Source: Burkholderiaceae bacterium
GTDB taxonomy: Bacteria; Pseudomonadota; Gammaproteobacteria; Burkholderiales; Burkholderiaceae
Direction of reading: 5' to 3'
Assembly (NCBI GenBank): GCA_947374315.1
Contig: CANCBK010000079.1
Coordinates: forward strand, 1 to 7,207
Length of the DNA stretch: 7,207 bases
The notes below the pieces were generated by a model that saw nothing but the letters and a program-made list of their open reading frames with translations, was not told the origin of the DNA and did no database searches. Positions within the stretch are counted from its first letter, which is position 1, and the number at the start of each line of letters is the position of its first letter. The translations under genes were made by a program, and so were the position numbers. Shown one piece after another: positions 6,719-7,207 of the stretch.

Positions 6719-6946
6719 ATGGATACTACTTACACCGTTGTCTTAGGCATTTTTGCCATGTTGCTACCGCTTGTTGTAGGTCGCCTAGTGTGGAAACGCT
6801 TTGATCAATATTTTGGTCGTAAAGATGAAACCTATATGGATAGCTTGGAATACTTTCTGAAGAAACTGGGCTTCACTATTTTGATTGCCTTCATTTTGCT
6901 GTGGATTGGCATTGGCTTGGTTTTCAGCGGCAGCCCTAACTACTAA
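6719..6946 (+). CDS. Small two-helix membrane protein of unknown function (75 residues)
   Basis: The product begins MDTTYTVVLGIFAMLLPLVV and ends GLVFSGSPNY. Two membrane helices are predicted at about 6-25 and 51-71, joined by a charged segment (RLVWKRFDQYFGRKDETYMDSLEYFLKK). I do not recognise the family; it is too short and has too few helices for TctB. It starts 22 bases after the amidohydrolase stop on the same strand and is followed after 15 bases by another membrane-protein gene, so it is likely part of the same run. An AAGGA lies 13 bases upstream of the ATG, farther than ideal, and no better start is in frame. The amphipathic linker and the strongly hydrophobic ends make a chance frame unlikely. 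A role as an accessory membrane subunit is only a guess from position. Confidence 0.72.
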   Translation: MDTTYTVVLGIFAMLLPLVVGRLVWKRFDQYFGRKDETYMDSLEYFLKKLGFTILIAFILLWIGIGLVFSGSPNY

Positions 6947-6961
6947 GAATGCTAAGCCATC

Positions 6962-7207
6962 ATGAATGATCAACTCATCACGATTCTCAAGAAAGCAAAG
7001 TTGAACTTTGCTGTACTCGCTTGCATTCTAGTGATCGCTGTTGTTGGCAAGATCACCAACCCCGTATTTACCAACGGCATTTTCTTGATCGCCGATCAAT
7101 TGGTTTCTGAACTTATTCTGCTCTTTGTGGCCATTACTCTGGGCGCCTTTATTCCGAACTTCAAGCTAGTGGTTTTGGGGGCCCTTGCGGCTTTTATTGC
7201 TGCCTCA
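6962..7207 (+). CDS. Membrane protein of unknown function, 3' part missing
   Basis: An ATG at 6962 opens a frame that runs to the window end without a stop (82 codons seen). The visible part begins MNDQLITILKKAKLNFAVLA. Hydrophobic segments at about 15-30, 40-62 and 66-82 suggest at least three membrane helices. There is no signal peptide cleavage site and no recognisable motif, so no family is assigned. The start has no clear ribosome binding site and lies 15 bases after the previous stop, suggesting co-translation with the small two-helix protein. The two may be subunits of one membrane complex, but that is inference from spacing and similar character. Confidence 0.68.
   Translation, partial: MNDQLITILKKAKLNFAVLACILVIAVVGKITNPVFTNGIFLIADQLVSELILLFVAITLGAFIPNFKLVVLGALAAFIAAS

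Overview
The window looks like a chromosomal segment of a betaproteobacterium, most likely Burkholderiales with moderate GC content; a Polynucleobacter-like relative would fit. The reasons are an orphan Bug-family solute-binding protein beside a COG3618-type amidohydrolase, a PcaD-like hydrolase, an HdeD/DUF308 membrane protein and a TonB-dependent receptor, all densely packed. The genus is an inference from gene content, not from a marker gene.

Layout. Two gene blocks diverge from an intergenic region at about 4609-4784. Leftwards, on the minus strand, run a 3-oxoadipate enol-lactonase-like alpha/beta hydrolase (4608-3775), an HdeD/DUF308 membrane protein (3754-3164), a basic 57-residue protein (3115-2942), a TonB-dependent outer-membrane receptor (2916-715) and, after a 177-base gap, the 5' part of a secreted PQQ-dependent sorbosone/glucose dehydrogenase-like protein (537 to beyond base 1). 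Rightwards, on the plus strand, run a periplasmic Bug-type binding protein (4785-5768), an amidohydrolase of the 2-pyrone-4,6-dicarboxylate lactonase family (5773-6696), a 75-residue two-helix membrane protein (6719-6946) and the start of another membrane protein that runs off the window (6962 onward).

How the genes may work together. The divergent pair next to the central intergenic region joins a periplasmic binding protein for a small carboxylate with two lactone-type hydrolases. This suggests uptake and ring-opening of a lactone or carboxylate derived from aromatic breakdown. The shared region holds an operator-like inverted repeat (4710-4730, with TGTATACA inside), so both arms may answer to one regulator. 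Further left, the receptor lies just upstream of a PQQ-type dehydrogenase, which raises the question of whether it imports the cofactor or a dehydrogenase substrate.

No tRNA, rRNA, CRISPR array, insertion sequence or transposase was seen. Nothing here is clearly a novel system. The least explained parts are the three small proteins and the inverted repeats between genes.
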